From Hofstenia miamia (lineage: Eukaryota; Xenacoelomorpha; Acoela; Hofsteniidae), in the NCBI GenBank assembly GCA_900660155.1, contig CABFPE010000003.1:3508325-3572324 (forward strand): DNA of 64,000 nt. The letters run 5' to 3'. A program made the translations under genes and the position numbers. Positions 62,900 to 64,000 of the stretch are shown here, one piece after another. The notes under the pieces are model-generated. The model saw only the letters and a list, made by a program, of their open reading frames with translations. It was not told the DNA's origin and did no database searches. Position 1 is the first letter of the stretch. Each line of letters starts with the position of its first letter.

Positions 62900-63524
62900 A
62901 TTAGGTCCAATCAATATTCAAAATAGACTTTCATTCTGTCGTACCCAATTTGAGTAGTCCGTTTCGGATTGGAAGATTGATCTCGGATGGATTTAATATT
63001 GAGCTTTATCCACGAACGAGACAGTACGTCGGTGACCTGCTAGAATTTATCATAAAGTTATTCATTGCACAAAGGCAGCTAAATTTATTGAGTCTGTCAT
63101 GGTTTGTGGAGCTATCTCTGGTGATGGTTATAGACCTATAGTTAGATTTACTGATTCCATAAATTCAATTGAATACCAGCTAGTACTTGCCCAGAAGCTC
63201 CTTCAACTGTATACCAGCCTGACATTACTTTTTCAAAACAGCCCTACGGAAGACGTTAAATACCATGAAAGTCTCAAAAACTCAAATTCATTAGATGAGC
63301 CCTGGAGCTTCACAGAAGAAGAATGGTACAAAATAGACATCCCTTGAAATAAACAACATTTTTGAATCATTGCATAGGCGAACTACTAATATTATTAGTG
63401 AAAAGGGTCAAAGCATGACCGCGTAACATTCCCGCAATGTTTAATCCAGAATCTACATCCCAAATAAAAGTTTGCTTTATCATTTTATTCATTTTTTCGT
63501 TGCAAAAACTTCTTTCCATGACTG
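62900..63524 (+). mobile_element. Tc1-like fossil with preserved 3' end
   Basis: Plus-strand frames show ordered remnants of a Tc1 transposase. LISDGFNIELYPRTRQYV (about 62970-63025) corresponds to the first catalytic motif, with SDE changed to SDG. SVMVCGAISGDGYRPIVRFTD follows from about 63090, then after a frame change NNIFESLHRRTTNIISEKG (about 63350-63410), the usual C-terminal ESxxRRxxxVIxxKG. The QDNAPCH and SPDLNPIEN core is deleted. The right end reads GAAAAACTTCTTTCCATGACTG-like sequence; its reverse complement starts CAGTCATGGAAAGAAG, a typical Tc1 end, followed by TA at 63525. No matching left end was found, so the element appears truncated or decayed on that side. Similar but weaker traces may extend left to about 62690. 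Confidence 0.65.
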
Positions 63525-64000
63525 TAGATTAATTTCTTGAGGTCCGGTTTTTTGTTGAGTTGAAGCATGTAATTTTGTCTTGCAAGTCTCTATCTTAGTT
63601 TCCCTTTGCCAGTTTCCAGTATTCACTAAACTTAACATGGATAGTTTTTTAAAAACTTAATCTAGACTATAGTGTATCATGTAGAAACACATGAAATAAT
63701 CATTAAATATTATTAATTGGTTGGAATTTAAAAACTTGTAGAAATAATAGAAAATAACTATTAAAATTTCATGGAAAAAATGTACTGATTTTTCATTGAA
63801 CAATCTTAAACCCCTAAATCAGTGGAAAAAAGAAATTTCTCTTCGAGCGTTTTGAGATTTTAGCATGCAATACGTACTCTTCTGCATTCAGAAAATTTAC
63901 TGCTCAATCAATTTAGCAATTGCTTTTCAGAATTTGGCGAAACCAGTTCAAAAATATTCTAAGAATACAGATTGTAGTATACTTGAAGTTCAAAGGGTAA

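Overview
The window is AT-rich animal nuclear DNA. Evidence is an intron-split membrane-transporter gene with GT/AG borders, long introns and intergenic stretches, many TA microsatellites, and a dense population of DNA transposons (Tc1, mariner, hAT-type and TTAA-type elements, mostly miniature and non-autonomous). I see no operons, bacterial genes or viral genes. The composition and transposon load fit an AT-rich invertebrate such as an arthropod or cnidarian. The sequence alone does not settle the species.

One host gene is supported. It is a plus-strand member of the MFSD2 / glycoside-pentoside-hexuronide cation-symporter branch of the major facilitator superfamily. Its first coding exon is at about 37374-37693 and the next at 59660-59873. 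They join in frame across an intron of about 22 kb, with no residues missing relative to MFSD2 proteins. The later exons are not visible and probably lie beyond the right edge. The intron contains a full-length mariner element with an uninterrupted 352-residue transposase (57528-58853), plus hAT-type, TTAA-type and other miniature elements.

The rest is mostly a transposon graveyard. At 4.1-9.6 kb lie a hAT miniature element with a perfect 8-bp duplication, an internally deleted Tc1 element inside a TA microsatellite, and a frameshifted full-length Tc1 element with an assembly gap. At 10.6-11.3 kb is a large fold-back element. At 16.5-17.0 kb one miniature element is inserted inside another. 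At 18.7-20.6 kb are two TTAA-flanked elements. At 21.4-25.5 kb are inverted-repeat elements and a 402-bp exact duplication bounded by single Ns that looks like an assembly artefact. At 26.0-28.3 kb are a Tc1 fossil, a hAT miniature element with a perfect duplication, and a hairpin. At 34.6-35.1 kb is another hAT-type element. At 61.3-63.5 kb are a fourth copy of a CGAGC-rich family and a Tc1 fossil.

Four copies of one hAT-like miniature family (termini CAGACTTGTCAACGAGC / GCTCGTTGACAAGTCTG) are spread across the window. Large stretches of 1-4.1, 13-16.5, 28.3-34.6, 40-45.7, 49-53 and 53.5-57.3 kb carry no gene I can support. Most open frames there are short, lack recognisable domains and are best read as chance.
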